Positions 35,368 through 43,758 of a stretch of 64,000 nucleotides of DNA are shown here, piece by piece; positions within the stretch are counted from its first letter, which is position 1, and every line of letters starts with the position of its first letter. A program made the translations under genes and the position numbers. Location: NCBI GenBank assembly GCA_039026235.1, contig JBCCMQ010000003.1:252696-316695 (forward strand), written 5' to 3'. This DNA is from JBCCMQ01 sp039026235 (GTDB lineage Bacteria; Pseudomonadota; Alphaproteobacteria; Rhodobacterales; Rhodobacteraceae). The notes beneath the pieces were generated by a model. The model made no database searches. It worked only from the letters and a program-made list of their open reading frames with translations, and was not told the origin of the DNA.

Positions 35368-36180
35368 ATGTCATTCTCCCTTAACGGAAAAACTGCAATT
35401 GTGACCGGCGCGGCAAATGGTGTCGGTCGGGCAATTGCGCTTCACTTTGCCGATGTGGGCGCAAACGTCATGTGCGTCGACATCGACGAAGAGCGATTGA
35501 CCGAGGATCTCGGCGAGATCGCTGAACAGGAAAACAGCAAGATTCGCTTGTTTGCCGGCGATCTGAGAGAGCGGCTCACAATCGCTAACCTGCTCTCAGC
35601 GACGCTCGACGCCTTTGATCGGGTCGACGTTTTGGTGAATGCAAGCCGACAGGTACTGGCCTCTGATCCCTTGAACCCCGAGGACGACGCCATGGAGGTG
35701 ATGCTGCAGCAGAACCTCATGGCCAGCTTTCGTCTTACCCAATACGTTGCGAAGCGCATGATCAAACAGGCGGCCGAGGATGAAAGCGAGGACGGGAACA
35801 TCGGCTCAATCGTCAATTTGTCTTCGATTGCGGCCGACCGCACCCGGCCCGGCCTCTTGGCCTATTCCGTCAGCGCGGCTGCGCTAGATCAACTGACGCG
35901 GTCCATGGCAGTAGCGCTCTCGGGGCAAAGGATCCGGGTGAATGCGATTGCCATTGGCAGCGTGATGAGCGCCAGCCTTCAAATGCAACTTAAAGACCGC
36001 TCAGGACTGCGTGAAGAAATACTATCCAACACGCCGCTTGGCAGAATTGCCAGTGCCAACGAGGTGGTTGAGGCGGCCCAGTTTCTGGCATCGGACAGCG
36101 CCGGCTTTATTACCGGGCAGGTTCTGACCATGGATGGCGGGCGTACCCTTTTGGATCCGGTCTCGGTACCGGCGCACTAG
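35368..36180 (+). CDS. SDR-family protein lacking the catalytic lysine
   Basis: The 270-residue protein has the classical SDR cofactor site (VTGAANGVGRAIALHFA), the acidic DIDEE residue that selects NAD, and the Ser of the triad (NLSSIAA). The active-site motif reads YSVSA: Tyr166 is present but the Lys of YxxxK is Ala170. The C-terminal segment (FLASDSAGFITGQVLTMDGG) is of the FabG type. Loss of Lys should cripple the usual mechanism, so a different reaction or a non-catalytic role is likely. ATG 35368 starts MSFSLNGKTAIV. Confidence 0.85.
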   Translation: MSFSLNGKTAIVTGAANGVGRAIALHFADVGANVMCVDIDEERLTEDLGEIAEQENSKIRLFAGDLRERLTIANLLSATLDAFDRVDVLVNASRQVLASDPLNPEDDAMEVMLQQNLMASFRLTQYVAKRMIKQAAEDESEDGNIGSIVNLSSIAADRTRPGLLAYSVSAAALDQLTRSMAVALSGQRIRVNAIAIGSVMSASLQMQLKDRSGLREEILSNTPLGRIASANEVVEAAQFLASDSAGFITGQVLTMDGGRTLLDPVSVPAH

Positions 36181-36186
36181 CGGCCC

Positions 36187-37365
36187 CTAAAGCCGGTTTA
36201 AGAGATCCTGGGTGGGCCAGGCGTCTACCGGCAATCCAAGCCGTCTTTGCTCGGTCCGTACCGCCGCACGCGTCCGCGCGCCCAGGATACCATCGACCTT
36301 GCCCACGTTGTGTCCGCGCGCCTGCAGTTTCTGCTGCAACAGCTTCATCTCGGCGCCGCTCAGCCCCGGGTTTGGCGATCCCACATCAAACACGGGCGCA
36401 CCTTCAAGACGGGTGGCAAAGTAGGCGGCTGTGGTGACGTAGGTGAAGCTTTGGTTCCACTCGAAAAAAACCTGAAAGTTTGGATAGGCGATGAAGCTCG
36501 GCCCACCGCGCCCCATCGGCAAGAGGATCGAGGCGGTCAGGTTTGCTGGCCCAAGGGCGCCACTGCGCCCACGCACGCCCAAATCCGCCCAGTCGCGCAC
36601 GCTGCGCGATGTGCGCAAACCACTTTGCGAGACGTCGAAATTTGGCGGCAAGACAACCTCTTGCAACCAGGGTTCGCCGGCCCGCCATCCAAGGCCCTGC
36701 AGCATGGCACCACCGCTGAGCAGCGCATCCGGCGGCGACGATTTCAAACGCACCGCGCCATCGCCGTCGCCGTCGCGGCCGTAGAGCAAGATATCTTCCG
36801 GTAACATCTGAACCATACCAATTTCGCCGGCCCAGGCGCCCGTTGTGCTGTTGGGATCGAACTCTCCTCGCTCATAAAGCTCGATCGCCGCCAGGATCTG
36901 GGGCTGAAAAAGCTCTGGTCGCCGGCAGTCGTGACCCAGTGTCAGCAGGCTGTTCCGGGTGTTGAAATCGCCCTGAAAACCGCCGTAGTCGGTCTCCAGT
37001 GCCCAAAAGGCCAGAAGAACGCCGCGCGATACGCCGTATTGCGCCTCGACCGCATCAAATACAGAACCATAGCGCTGCGCGTTTGTGCGCCCGTTGTCCA
37101 TGCGGTTCTGGCTGATGACTGCGCGGGCGAAATCAACAAAGCTTTTTTGAAAGATTCCCTGGGCTCGGTCGGCCCTCAGCGTTTTCGGATCCTGGGCCGC
37201 GCCCCGGAAGAAGCCTGTTACGGCATCAGCTCCGTGGCCGGCGGCCAGCGCCTCGGACTGCATATTTTGCATAAATCGCCCGAAATCACCCCCGCAGGGC
37301 GCAGCCAGGGCAAGGGTCGGCAACATCGTCATTGCCGCTGCGGAAATGAATGACCGAAAAGTCAC
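36187..37365 (-). CDS. Lytic murein transglycosylase, MltB type, with peptidoglycan-binding domain
   Basis: The 392-residue exported enzyme cleaves glycan strands with 1,6-anhydro product. A signal peptide ends near TLALAAP (about residue 23). The SLT family 3 domain holds the catalytic Glu in AFWALETDYGGFQ and the GEIGMVQMLPEDILLYGRDG segment. The C-terminal 60 residues are a PG_binding_1 repeat (MKLLQQKLQARGHNVGKVDG). GTG 37365 is chosen for GAGGT eight bases upstream and a proper signal peptide; a longer frame to 37446 is less likely. No lipobox, so soluble. Confidence 0.92.
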   Translation of the reverse strand: MTFRSFISAAAMTMLPTLALAAPCGGDFGRFMQNMQSEALAAGHGADAVTGFFRGAAQDPKTLRADRAQGIFQKSFVDFARAVISQNRMDNGRTNAQRYGSVFDAVEAQYGVSRGVLLAFWALETDYGGFQGDFNTRNSLLTLGHDCRRPELFQPQILAAIELYERGEFDPNSTTGAWAGEIGMVQMLPEDILLYGRDGDGDGAVRLKSSPPDALLSGGAMLQGLGWRAGEPWLQEVVLPPNFDVSQSGLRTSRSVRDWADLGVRGRSGALGPANLTASILLPMGRGGPSFIAYPNFQVFFEWNQSFTYVTTAAYFATRLEGAPVFDVGSPNPGLSGAEMKLLQQKLQARGHNVGKVDGILGARTRAAVRTEQRRLGLPVDAWPTQDLLNRL

Positions 37366-37376
37366 CGTTGAACACC

Positions 37377-38306
37377 TCAAGACAAGAAAAGCATGATCGC
37401 TGCTATACCAAGGATCAGGGTTGTGAGAACAGCCCATGATCGCCATAGAAATGTGACGGATTGGTTGACCTCCGAAGACCCGATAATGCGCTTGCCTGCC
37501 GCGTTCACATAAGGGAAGTCCCGGATTTCGCCGTCATAACTTCGTGGGCCGGAAAGGGCCACGTCAAGGCCACGCGCCATTGCCGCTTCGGGCCAGCCGG
37601 CGTTCGGCGATCTGTGCAGACGCGCATCAGTGCGAAGGTCCGCGAAGTTCATCCTTGTTCCAGAAACAGCCGCAAAAAATAGGGCAGTCAGCCGTGCGGG
37701 TGCAAGGTTCAAGAGATCGTCCAAACGGGCGGCCGCCCAGCCGAATGCCTCGTAACGCACAGTTCGGTAGCCGATCATGCTGTCGGCGGTGTTGGTGATC
37801 TTGTAGATCAGAAGGCCGGGAAGGCCGAAGAGTAAGAAGAAAATGGCCGGAGCAACGACGCCGTCCGATTGGTTTTCAGCGGCCGACTCGATAGCTGCCC
37901 GTGCCACAGCACTCGTGTCCATTTCCGTGGTGTCGCGTCCGACAATTTTCCCGACAGTCTGCCGGCCCTTCTCAAGCGATTTTTCAAGACCGCGGGCCAC
38001 GTCATTGACATGGTCGGCAAGACTTTTTTGCGCGAGAAGGATCGCCGTAAGAAGGATCGACCAGAGGTCACCTCCGGGTAGACGGGCAACGGCGGCCCCG
38101 AGCATACCGGCCAAGAGACAAAGGCCGATCATTAGGAAGACGCCCTTGATCCGGCGCCGCGCGCCCCGATTCAGCCTTCTGTCCAGGGTGGCGATTGCCT
38201 TACCCATCACGACGATCGGATGCGGCACTCTGGACCAAAGCCATTTGGGTTCGCCAAGGATGGCATCCAGCAAAAGCGCTATCAAAAGCATCTCGGCGGT
38301 GCTCAA
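37377..38306 (-). CDS. cobD: Adenosylcobinamide-phosphate synthase CobD/CbiB
   Basis: The 309-residue membrane protein couples adenosylcobyric acid to (R)-1-amino-2-propanol phosphate in the late part of cobalamin synthesis. The core starts LLLDAILGEPKWLWSRVPHP, followed by VVMGKAIATLDRRLNRG, and contains AAIESAAENQSDGVVAP, ITNTADSMIGYRTVRYEAFG and four to five membrane helices. I use TTG 38306, which overlaps the cobC stop (TTGA) and has GGAG eight bases upstream; ATG 38291 is the alternative. Paired with cobC, which makes the amino-alcohol substrate. Confidence 0.94.
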   Translation of the reverse strand: MSTAEMLLIALLLDAILGEPKWLWSRVPHPIVVMGKAIATLDRRLNRGARRRIKGVFLMIGLCLLAGMLGAAVARLPGGDLWSILLTAILLAQKSLADHVNDVARGLEKSLEKGRQTVGKIVGRDTTEMDTSAVARAAIESAAENQSDGVVAPAIFFLLFGLPGLLIYKITNTADSMIGYRTVRYEAFGWAAARLDDLLNLAPARLTALFFAAVSGTRMNFADLRTDARLHRSPNAGWPEAAMARGLDVALSGPRSYDGEIRDFPYVNAAGKRIIGSSEVNQSVTFLWRSWAVLTTLILGIAAIMLFLS

Positions 38307-39283
38307 AGGGCGCGCTCCAACCGCGCCCAGGCCTCCGCATCGGGCGGTATGCCCAAGCGCACCCAGGTGTCCGAATAGGGAAAAATCCTGCAAAGAATCC
38401 GCGCATGCGCTAACCGGTCGTATACGTCCTTTGCCGAGGCAAACTCGTAAAGGCGGAACAGCGATGTACCGCCCGAAAGAAGAGCGCCAGCGTGGCTTGC
38501 GAGCGTATCCAGCTGCTCTGCTTCTTCAGCAAGCCGCGTCCGGGCCGACGTCGCCCAATTGGGATCAGAGAGCGCTGCGTCACCTGCGCGCAGCGCCGGT
38601 CCTGACACCGCCCATGGGCCAAGAAGCTGGCTCAGTGTGGCCAAGAGCACCGGATCGCCGATTGCAAATCCCAATCGCAGACCTGCCAGCCCCCAGAATT
38701 TTCCAAAGCTCTTGAGCACGATCGTACCTGGATTGCTCGACATAGCGATCAGACTTTTGTCCGGGCTGAGGTCGCAGAAACTCTCATCTATAATGTAAAG
38801 ATCGGCAGGTCCGCCATCATTGGGCCCATGATAGGCCCCGGTCGGGTTGTTGGGGTGCACCAGCACCACCGCATCGGCAGCGCCCCTTTCGGCGATACGC
38901 CATCCAGCCTGGCTGAATGCGGCCGCGTATTCGTTGTAGGTTGGCTGCGCGATACGGACGCGCGCGGCGGGAACCAGTGCCGGGATACGCGCAATGGCAG
39001 CGGAAAGGCCCGGCACCGGCAGAACGGCCGCTGCATCCGGGACGGCCCAAAACCTGCGCGCGGTAGTTTCAAGGACTGCCACTGCGTTCTGGTCTGGCAA
39101 ACGTGTCCAGTCAGTCAAGGCGAACGGCGGCAGCGGATAGGCGTGCGGATTGATTCCGGTTGAGAGATCGATCCAGTCTTCCGTTCGCCCACCGAACCGT
39201 GCGCGCGCGGCGTCCAGGCCACCTCCGTGATCACGCGTCGCTGCAACCGTGGAAACCGGCACAGTCTTTTTCACGCGCGCCAA
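38303..39283 (-). CDS. cobC: Threonine-phosphate decarboxylase CobC
   Basis: The 326-residue PLP enzyme of aminotransferase class I/II makes the aminopropanol phosphate arm of cobalamin. It shows DHGGGLDAARARFGGRTEDW, the DLSTGINPHAYP start typical of CobC/CobD decarboxylases, NNPTG for cofactor contact, and the Schiff-base lysine in LKSFGKFWGLAGLRLG. It is the first gene of a two-gene cobalamin unit. Other cobalamin genes are not in the window. Confidence 0.93.
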   Translation of the reverse strand: MARVKKTVPVSTVAATRDHGGGLDAARARFGGRTEDWIDLSTGINPHAYPLPPFALTDWTRLPDQNAVAVLETTARRFWAVPDAAAVLPVPGLSAAIARIPALVPAARVRIAQPTYNEYAAAFSQAGWRIAERGAADAVVLVHPNNPTGAYHGPNDGGPADLYIIDESFCDLSPDKSLIAMSSNPGTIVLKSFGKFWGLAGLRLGFAIGDPVLLATLSQLLGPWAVSGPALRAGDAALSDPNWATSARTRLAEEAEQLDTLASHAGALLSGGTSLFRLYEFASAKDVYDRLAHARILCRIFPYSDTWVRLGIPPDAEAWARLERAL

Positions 39284-39538
39284 AAATTAACGATTGGTTT
39301 ACTGCTTAGCGACGCCGTCCTTGCCGGCTGCCGACTAGGAATCCATAGATCGGGGACCAGTTTTTCTTTTGCTTTATAAAGGATTAGACAATTCACGTGA
39401 TTTCACGACCACTTGCTCCGATTGTGGCATCTTTCCGCCGCATGATTGCCATATTAGGACTATGTTAACAAATATTCGCTACTCGTTAACCGCAACAGAA
39501 GGGAAGGTCGGGCCAACCATACCCCGGCCGAAGAATTC

Positions 39539-39922
39539 ATGCGCGTTCTGATCGTGGAAAGCAATCTGGACCTCGGTACGGTCTGGAAAAAGTACATCGA
39601 ACGTCGCGGTTGCGAGGTTTTGTTGGTGGCAGATCAAGGCAGCGCCATTGACGCACTGCGCGGGGCGGACATTGACATTATCGTGCTAGATCTCGTGCTG
39701 GACGAAGGAAGCGCCTTCGCTGTTGCGGATTTCGCCTCGTACCGGTTGCCCGATGCAAAGGTCATCTTTGTGACCAACACGACCTTCTTTTCGGACGGGT
39801 CCATCTTTCGCCATATCCCGAACGCCTGCGCCTTCGTCCAAAGCCATACACCGCCGGACGATCTGGTGGCCATGGTTGAACATTACGGCGAACGCCCTGG
39901 GCATTCGAAGCCTGTTCAATAG
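39539..39922 (+). CDS. Orphan single-domain receiver protein with degenerate pocket
   Basis: The 127-residue protein is a stand-alone response-regulator receiver. It begins MRVLIVESNLDLGTVWKKYI, has a phosphoacceptor-like Asp51 (DIIVLDLVLDEG) and the Thr-bearing strand IFVTN. The acidic pair that binds magnesium is Glu7-Ser8 rather than two acids, and the conserved Lys after strand 5 is missing (AFVQSHTPP). Phosphorylation may therefore be weak or absent. No kinase or output gene is adjacent; it lies between cobC and a glutathione-dependent reductase, with an AT-rich promoter region before it. Confidence 0.8.
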   Translation: MRVLIVESNLDLGTVWKKYIERRGCEVLLVADQGSAIDALRGADIDIIVLDLVLDEGSAFAVADFASYRLPDAKVIFVTNTTFFSDGSIFRHIPNACAFVQSHTPPDDLVAMVEHYGERPGHSKPVQ

Positions 39923-39926
39923 CGCA

Positions 39927-40916
39927 TTACGCAGCGGCTAATCTTCCCCGCCCATGGGGTGCATTGAAGTCAATGACCGGATTGATCGGCACGATCCTGT
40001 GCGGGTTAATGGTGTCGTGGCTGTAGTGATAGTGGCGCACGATGTGATCGAAGCGCGTCGTCTCGGCAACCCCGGGCATCTGATACAGCTCTCGCGTGTA
40101 TCCCCAGAGGTTAGGCAGATCAATGATGCGCTTCCTGTTGCATTTGAAGTGCTGGTGATAGACCAGATCAAAGCGCAACAGTGTGGTTAGCAGCCGCCAA
40201 TCCGCTTCGGTCACACGCTCTCCCATCAGGTACCGTCGGCTGGACAGGCGATCCTCTAACCAATCGAGCGTCACGAAAAGTTCTGAGACGGCTTCGTCAT
40301 AAGCCTCTTGCGTGGTGGCAAATCCGGATCTGTAGACACCATTGTTCAGCGTGTGATAGACGCGCTCGTTCACGGCTTCGATGTCGTCGCGCAAATCCGC
40401 AGGCCAGAAATCGAGGGTGTTGCCGGTGACCGCGTCAAATGCGCTGTTGAACATGCGGATAATTTCCGAGCTCTCGTTTGAAACGATCGTCTCTTGTTTC
40501 TTGTCCCAAAGGATCGGCACCGTGACCCGGCCGGTCATGGTAGGGTTGGACTTTGTATAGATGTCCCTTGCAAAAGGCAGACCGTACAGGGTATCGCCGG
40601 TCGCGCCGTCGTAGTCGGTCTCAAATGTCCAGCCGTCCTTGAGCATATCCGGGTGTACCGCGGACATCGTAATATGGTCTTCGAGGCCTTTCAGCGCCCG
40701 GAAGATCAGCGCGCGGTGGGCCCAGGGACATGCATAGCTGACATAAAGGTGATAGCGGCCGGTCTCGGCCGCAAAGTCGCCTTTGCCCGTTGGGCCGGGG
40801 GCGCCGTCGGCGGTGATCCAGTTGCGGAATTTTGATTCCTGACGCTCAAACTTACCTTTTGAGTCCTTGGTATTGTACCAAACGTCCTGCCATACGCCGT
40901 CGACCAATTGTCCCAT
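39927..40916 (-). CDS. Glutathionyl-hydroquinone reductase (xi-class GST, YqjG/EcfG type)
   Basis: The 329-residue enzyme reduces glutathionyl-hydroquinones. The N-terminal start MGQLVDGVWQDVWYNTKDSK, the thioredoxin-fold active site YVSYACPWAHRALIFRAL with catalytic Cys, and NESSEIIRMFN are diagnostic of the xi class. The C-terminal helical domain ends in NPHRIVPINP. AGGAG precedes the ATG by nine bases. Sits in the minus direction, tail to tail with the receiver gene. Confidence 0.94.
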   Translation of the reverse strand: MGQLVDGVWQDVWYNTKDSKGKFERQESKFRNWITADGAPGPTGKGDFAAETGRYHLYVSYACPWAHRALIFRALKGLEDHITMSAVHPDMLKDGWTFETDYDGATGDTLYGLPFARDIYTKSNPTMTGRVTVPILWDKKQETIVSNESSEIIRMFNSAFDAVTGNTLDFWPADLRDDIEAVNERVYHTLNNGVYRSGFATTQEAYDEAVSELFVTLDWLEDRLSSRRYLMGERVTEADWRLLTTLLRFDLVYHQHFKCNRKRIIDLPNLWGYTRELYQMPGVAETTRFDHIVRHYHYSHDTINPHRIVPINPVIDFNAPHGRGRLAAA

Positions 40917-41116
40917 TTGTGTTCTCCTGTCGCCTCCGCTGCAGATAGTCCGCCTGCCCGCACACGGACAGGCGGCTGCGCGCATAGAATTTGATCGCAA
41001 ATGCACAATGGCCCGCGTATCGGCGGTTTGTTCCTGCCAATCCATTGAAGAAAAACAATTCCTTGACCCGACGCACGGTGGATCGTCATACAGACAGCCG
41101 TAGCCGGGGGGTGAGT

Positions 41117-41467
41117 ATGTCTGAGTTTCTTCCGAAAGAAGTGCGCGATGGCCTGAAAGAGGCCCACCTGAAAAACATTGCGCGAAAGTCCCGTTTTCGT
41201 CTGCACACGGGCGACCGGGTCATTCCGATCGTAAAGCTTTGGAACAACGGGTTCTCTTTGCAGACGGACGGGTCACCGCAAATTCGCGGTCTTGTTGATC
41301 TGTTCGATGGCACCCGCCACATCGCGCAGTGCCTCGTTTTTGCATCTTCCGAGGAAGACGGGGTGACCGAGTACGAGTTCAAGCGCACGACGCGGCCGGA
41401 TAGAGAAGCGCCGCGTGACTACGCGGTTGACCCGGCGGCGCCTGTGGCCCTGATCGAAAACGGGTAA
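41117..41467 (+). CDS. Conserved protein of unknown function
   Basis: The 116-residue basic protein begins MSEFLPKEVRDGLKEAHLKN and has an alternating beta-strand pattern (RFRLHTGDRVIPIVKLWNNG, GLVDLFDGTRHIAQCLVFAS) that could form a small barrel, perhaps PilZ-like, though the PilZ RxxxR and DxSxxG signature is not present. I believe similar proteins occur in other Rhodobacteraceae, but I cannot name a function. The start at 41117 has GGGGGGTG upstream; a GTG two codons earlier is possible. Confidence 0.65.
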   Translation: MSEFLPKEVRDGLKEAHLKNIARKSRFRLHTGDRVIPIVKLWNNGFSLQTDGSPQIRGLVDLFDGTRHIAQCLVFASSEEDGVTEYEFKRTTRPDREAPRDYAVDPAAPVALIENG

Positions 41468-41476
41468 TCAACCAAG

Positions 41477-42667
41477 CTATTGCAGGTCTGAAAACGCCGC
41501 CGTCAGCCGCCGCGTTGCGTCCTCGATGTTGGCGTGCTGGGTGCCCAGATTGAACCGCATAAAGCTGGCGCCGCCCATTCCAAATGTCTCGCCGCGATTG
41601 GCTGCGATGTTTGCCGTTTTCTCGACGCGGGCGCGTATTTCGTCAGGCGACATTCCAGTGCCGGAAAAATCCACCCAGGCCAGATAGGTCGATTCAAGCG
41701 GCATCGAGGTCAGCCCGGGAATGGCATTGATCGCTTTGTCGAACGTCTGTCGGTTTCGCTCAAGATAGCGGATTTGCGCATCGAGCCACGCGGCCCCACG
41801 CGGCGAATAGGCCGCCGTTGCGGCACGGATGCCCGCCACGTTGGAAGAAAGACCAAGCGCCCGCAGCCTGCTGGTGAAAGCCCGCCTGAGCGCGGGGTCA
41901 GCGATGATCGTGTTGCCGGTATGGTGACCGGCCAGATTAAACGTCTTCGACGTGGCGTTCAGCGTAATAAGCCGCTTCTCAATGCCTTCGGTCAATGCCA
42001 TCGGGCGATGCACGTGGCCATCAAAGACCAAATCCTGATGTATCTCGTCCGAGATAAGAAGAAGATCGTGCTGTTCCGCCATGGCGGCCACAGCCGCATT
42101 CTCTTCCGCGGTCCAGACGCGTCCACCAGGGTTGTGGGGCGAACACCAAAGCACCACCTTGACCCCATCTAACAACGCAGCGGCCTGGTCGAGATCGAGC
42201 ACATAGCGCCCGTTCTCAAGCGCCAGCGGTGCTTCAACCATACGCCGGCCCGAGGCTTCGATAATCCGACCGAACGCGTGGTAGACCGGTGCAAAAACCA
42301 GAATGCCGTCCCCCGGTTCGGTAAAGGTATCAAGCGCGATCCCGATCGCATTGACGATGCCAAAGGTTGTCAGGATCCAGTCGGTATCAACCTGCCATCC
42401 ATGCCGCTCGCCCATCCACCATTGGATGGCCTTGAGATAGGGACCATCGTCGCCAGTGTAGCCGAAGACGCCATGATCCACGAGCGCCTGGAGCGCCTCG
42501 AGCACGACGGGAGGTGCTTTGAAATCCGTGTCGGCCACCCACATCGGCAAGGCGTCAGGTCCACTGACGTCGAAATAATTCGCCGCGCCGTCCCATTTTT
42601 GGCACAGCGTGCCGCGCCGGTTGATCGGGGTATCGAAGTCGGGGGTGTCGAGTGGATTTACTGTCAT
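41477..42667 (-). CDS. PatB/MalY-type PLP C-S lyase (cystathionine beta-lyase)
   Basis: The 396-residue protein is a fold-type I PLP enzyme of the MalY/PatB group. It contains ALPMWVADTDFKAPPVVLEA, a cofactor-binding SPHNPGGRVWT, the Asp of ISDEIHQDLVFDG and the Schiff-base Lys in NATSKTFNLAGHHTGN. Such enzymes cleave cystathionine or cysteine conjugates. ATG 42667 gives the normal length; the 42724 frame adds a basic extension. It is divergent from the first deformylase gene with 77 bp between. Confidence 0.9.
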   Translation of the reverse strand: MTVNPLDTPDFDTPINRRGTLCQKWDGAANYFDVSGPDALPMWVADTDFKAPPVVLEALQALVDHGVFGYTGDDGPYLKAIQWWMGERHGWQVDTDWILTTFGIVNAIGIALDTFTEPGDGILVFAPVYHAFGRIIEASGRRMVEAPLALENGRYVLDLDQAAALLDGVKVVLWCSPHNPGGRVWTAEENAAVAAMAEQHDLLLISDEIHQDLVFDGHVHRPMALTEGIEKRLITLNATSKTFNLAGHHTGNTIIADPALRRAFTSRLRALGLSSNVAGIRAATAAYSPRGAAWLDAQIRYLERNRQTFDKAINAIPGLTSMPLESTYLAWVDFSGTGMSPDEIRARVEKTANIAANRGETFGMGGASFMRFNLGTQHANIEDATRRLTAAFSDLQ

Positions 42668-42744
42668 CACTGTTGGTCTTAGCGTACACGGGCGGCGTTG
42701 CAAGCTGGATTGCCTGTTGCGCAATCATCTCCTAAATCAGCGCC

Positions 42745-43269
42745 ATGGCAATTCTACCTATCCTTATCCATCCGGACCCCCGGCTGAAAAAAATGGCAGC
42801 GCCTGTGGACAAGCCCAGCGATGAATTGCGCCGGCTGGCGGAGGATATGCTTGAAACCATGTACGACGCACCGGGCATTGGTCTGGCAGCGCCCCAGGTC
42901 GGTGTCCCCGTTCGCCTTTTGGTGATGGATTGCAAAAACGAAGATGACGCCCCCCCGAAACCGATGGTTCTTTTGAACCCCTCGGTTGTCTGGCGATCAG
43001 AAGCGATGTCCACCTATGAAGAGGGCTGTCTTTCCATTCCCGAACAGTACGCTGACGTGGAACGCCCCGAAGAGGTTGAGGTTTCGTGGATGGATTTAGA
43101 TGGTGCGCAGAACAGTCAGCGCTTCGAAGGTCTTTGGGCTACCTGTGTGCAGCATGAAATCGATCACCTGGATGGCAAGCTGTTCATCGACTATCTCGGA
43201 CCGCTCAAGCGGCAAATGATCACCCGCAAGATGGTCAAGCTTAAGCGCGAACGCGCCCGTGCGAGCTAG
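42745..43269 (+). CDS. def: Peptide deformylase
   Basis: The 174-residue metalloenzyme removes the formyl group from nascent proteins. The three motifs are complete: GIGLAAPQVG, EEGCLSIPE (metal Cys) and QHEIDHLDGKLF (HExxH). The C-terminal helix LKRQMITRKMVKLKRERAR is typical of bacterial type 1 enzymes and contacts the ribosome. It leads a three-gene set with a second deformylase-like gene and fmt. Confidence 0.96.
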   Translation: MAILPILIHPDPRLKKMAAPVDKPSDELRRLAEDMLETMYDAPGIGLAAPQVGVPVRLLVMDCKNEDDAPPKPMVLLNPSVVWRSEAMSTYEEGCLSIPEQYADVERPEEVEVSWMDLDGAQNSQRFEGLWATCVQHEIDHLDGKLFIDYLGPLKRQMITRKMVKLKRERARAS

Positions 43270-43278
43270 GGCCGCGCG

Positions 43279-43758
43279 GTGCTGCTGCCAATTCTGACCT
43301 ATCCGCATGGGCTGTTGCGCGAAGAAGCGGCTAAGGTCACAGAGATCACGCCGGACATTCGGACCTTGGCCATGGACATGGCAGACACGATGTATGACGC
43401 GCCCGGCCGCGGCCTTGCGGCGCCTCAGGTTGGGCAGCTATTGCGGCTTTTTATTATGGACGTCGGCTGGCGCGACGGCTTTGAACGGGCGCCCCGCTTC
43501 TTCGTCAATCCAGAAGTGATCGAATTCATCGGGCCAAAGATACGCGGCCCCGAGGCCTGCCTGTCCATTCCCGGACGCGAGGGTCAGGTAAGGCGCGCGG
43601 CAGAGGTTGTCCTGAGTTGGACAAACTTGGAAGGCGCGCGTCGCGAAGGCCGCTTTTCGGGCTTTGAAGCAGTTTGCGTTCAGCACGAACTCGACCATCT
43701 CGACGGAGTTCTTTGGATAGACCGGGTCGAGCCATCCGAAGAAGTGCATTCTTCATGA
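43279..43758 (+). CDS. Second peptide deformylase-like protein
   Basis: This 159-residue paralogue lies 9 bp after def. It keeps GRGLAAPQVG and QHELDHLDGVLW (HExxH) and the metal Cys, but the second motif reads EACLSIPG where Gly is normally found (EGCLS). It lacks the long basic C-terminal helix of the first enzyme. It may be a weaker or specialised deformylase. The GTG start gives a proper N-terminus (LLPILTYPHGLLREEA). Its stop overlaps fmt by four bases. Confidence 0.88.
   Translation: MLLPILTYPHGLLREEAAKVTEITPDIRTLAMDMADTMYDAPGRGLAAPQVGQLLRLFIMDVGWRDGFERAPRFFVNPEVIEFIGPKIRGPEACLSIPGREGQVRRAAEVVLSWTNLEGARREGRFSGFEAVCVQHELDHLDGVLWIDRVEPSEEVHSS

Noticed and set aside
37843..38715. 290-codon frame antisense to cobD and cobC
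   Set aside because: Crosses two real genes on the other strand and is extremely Arg/Pro/Ser-rich.
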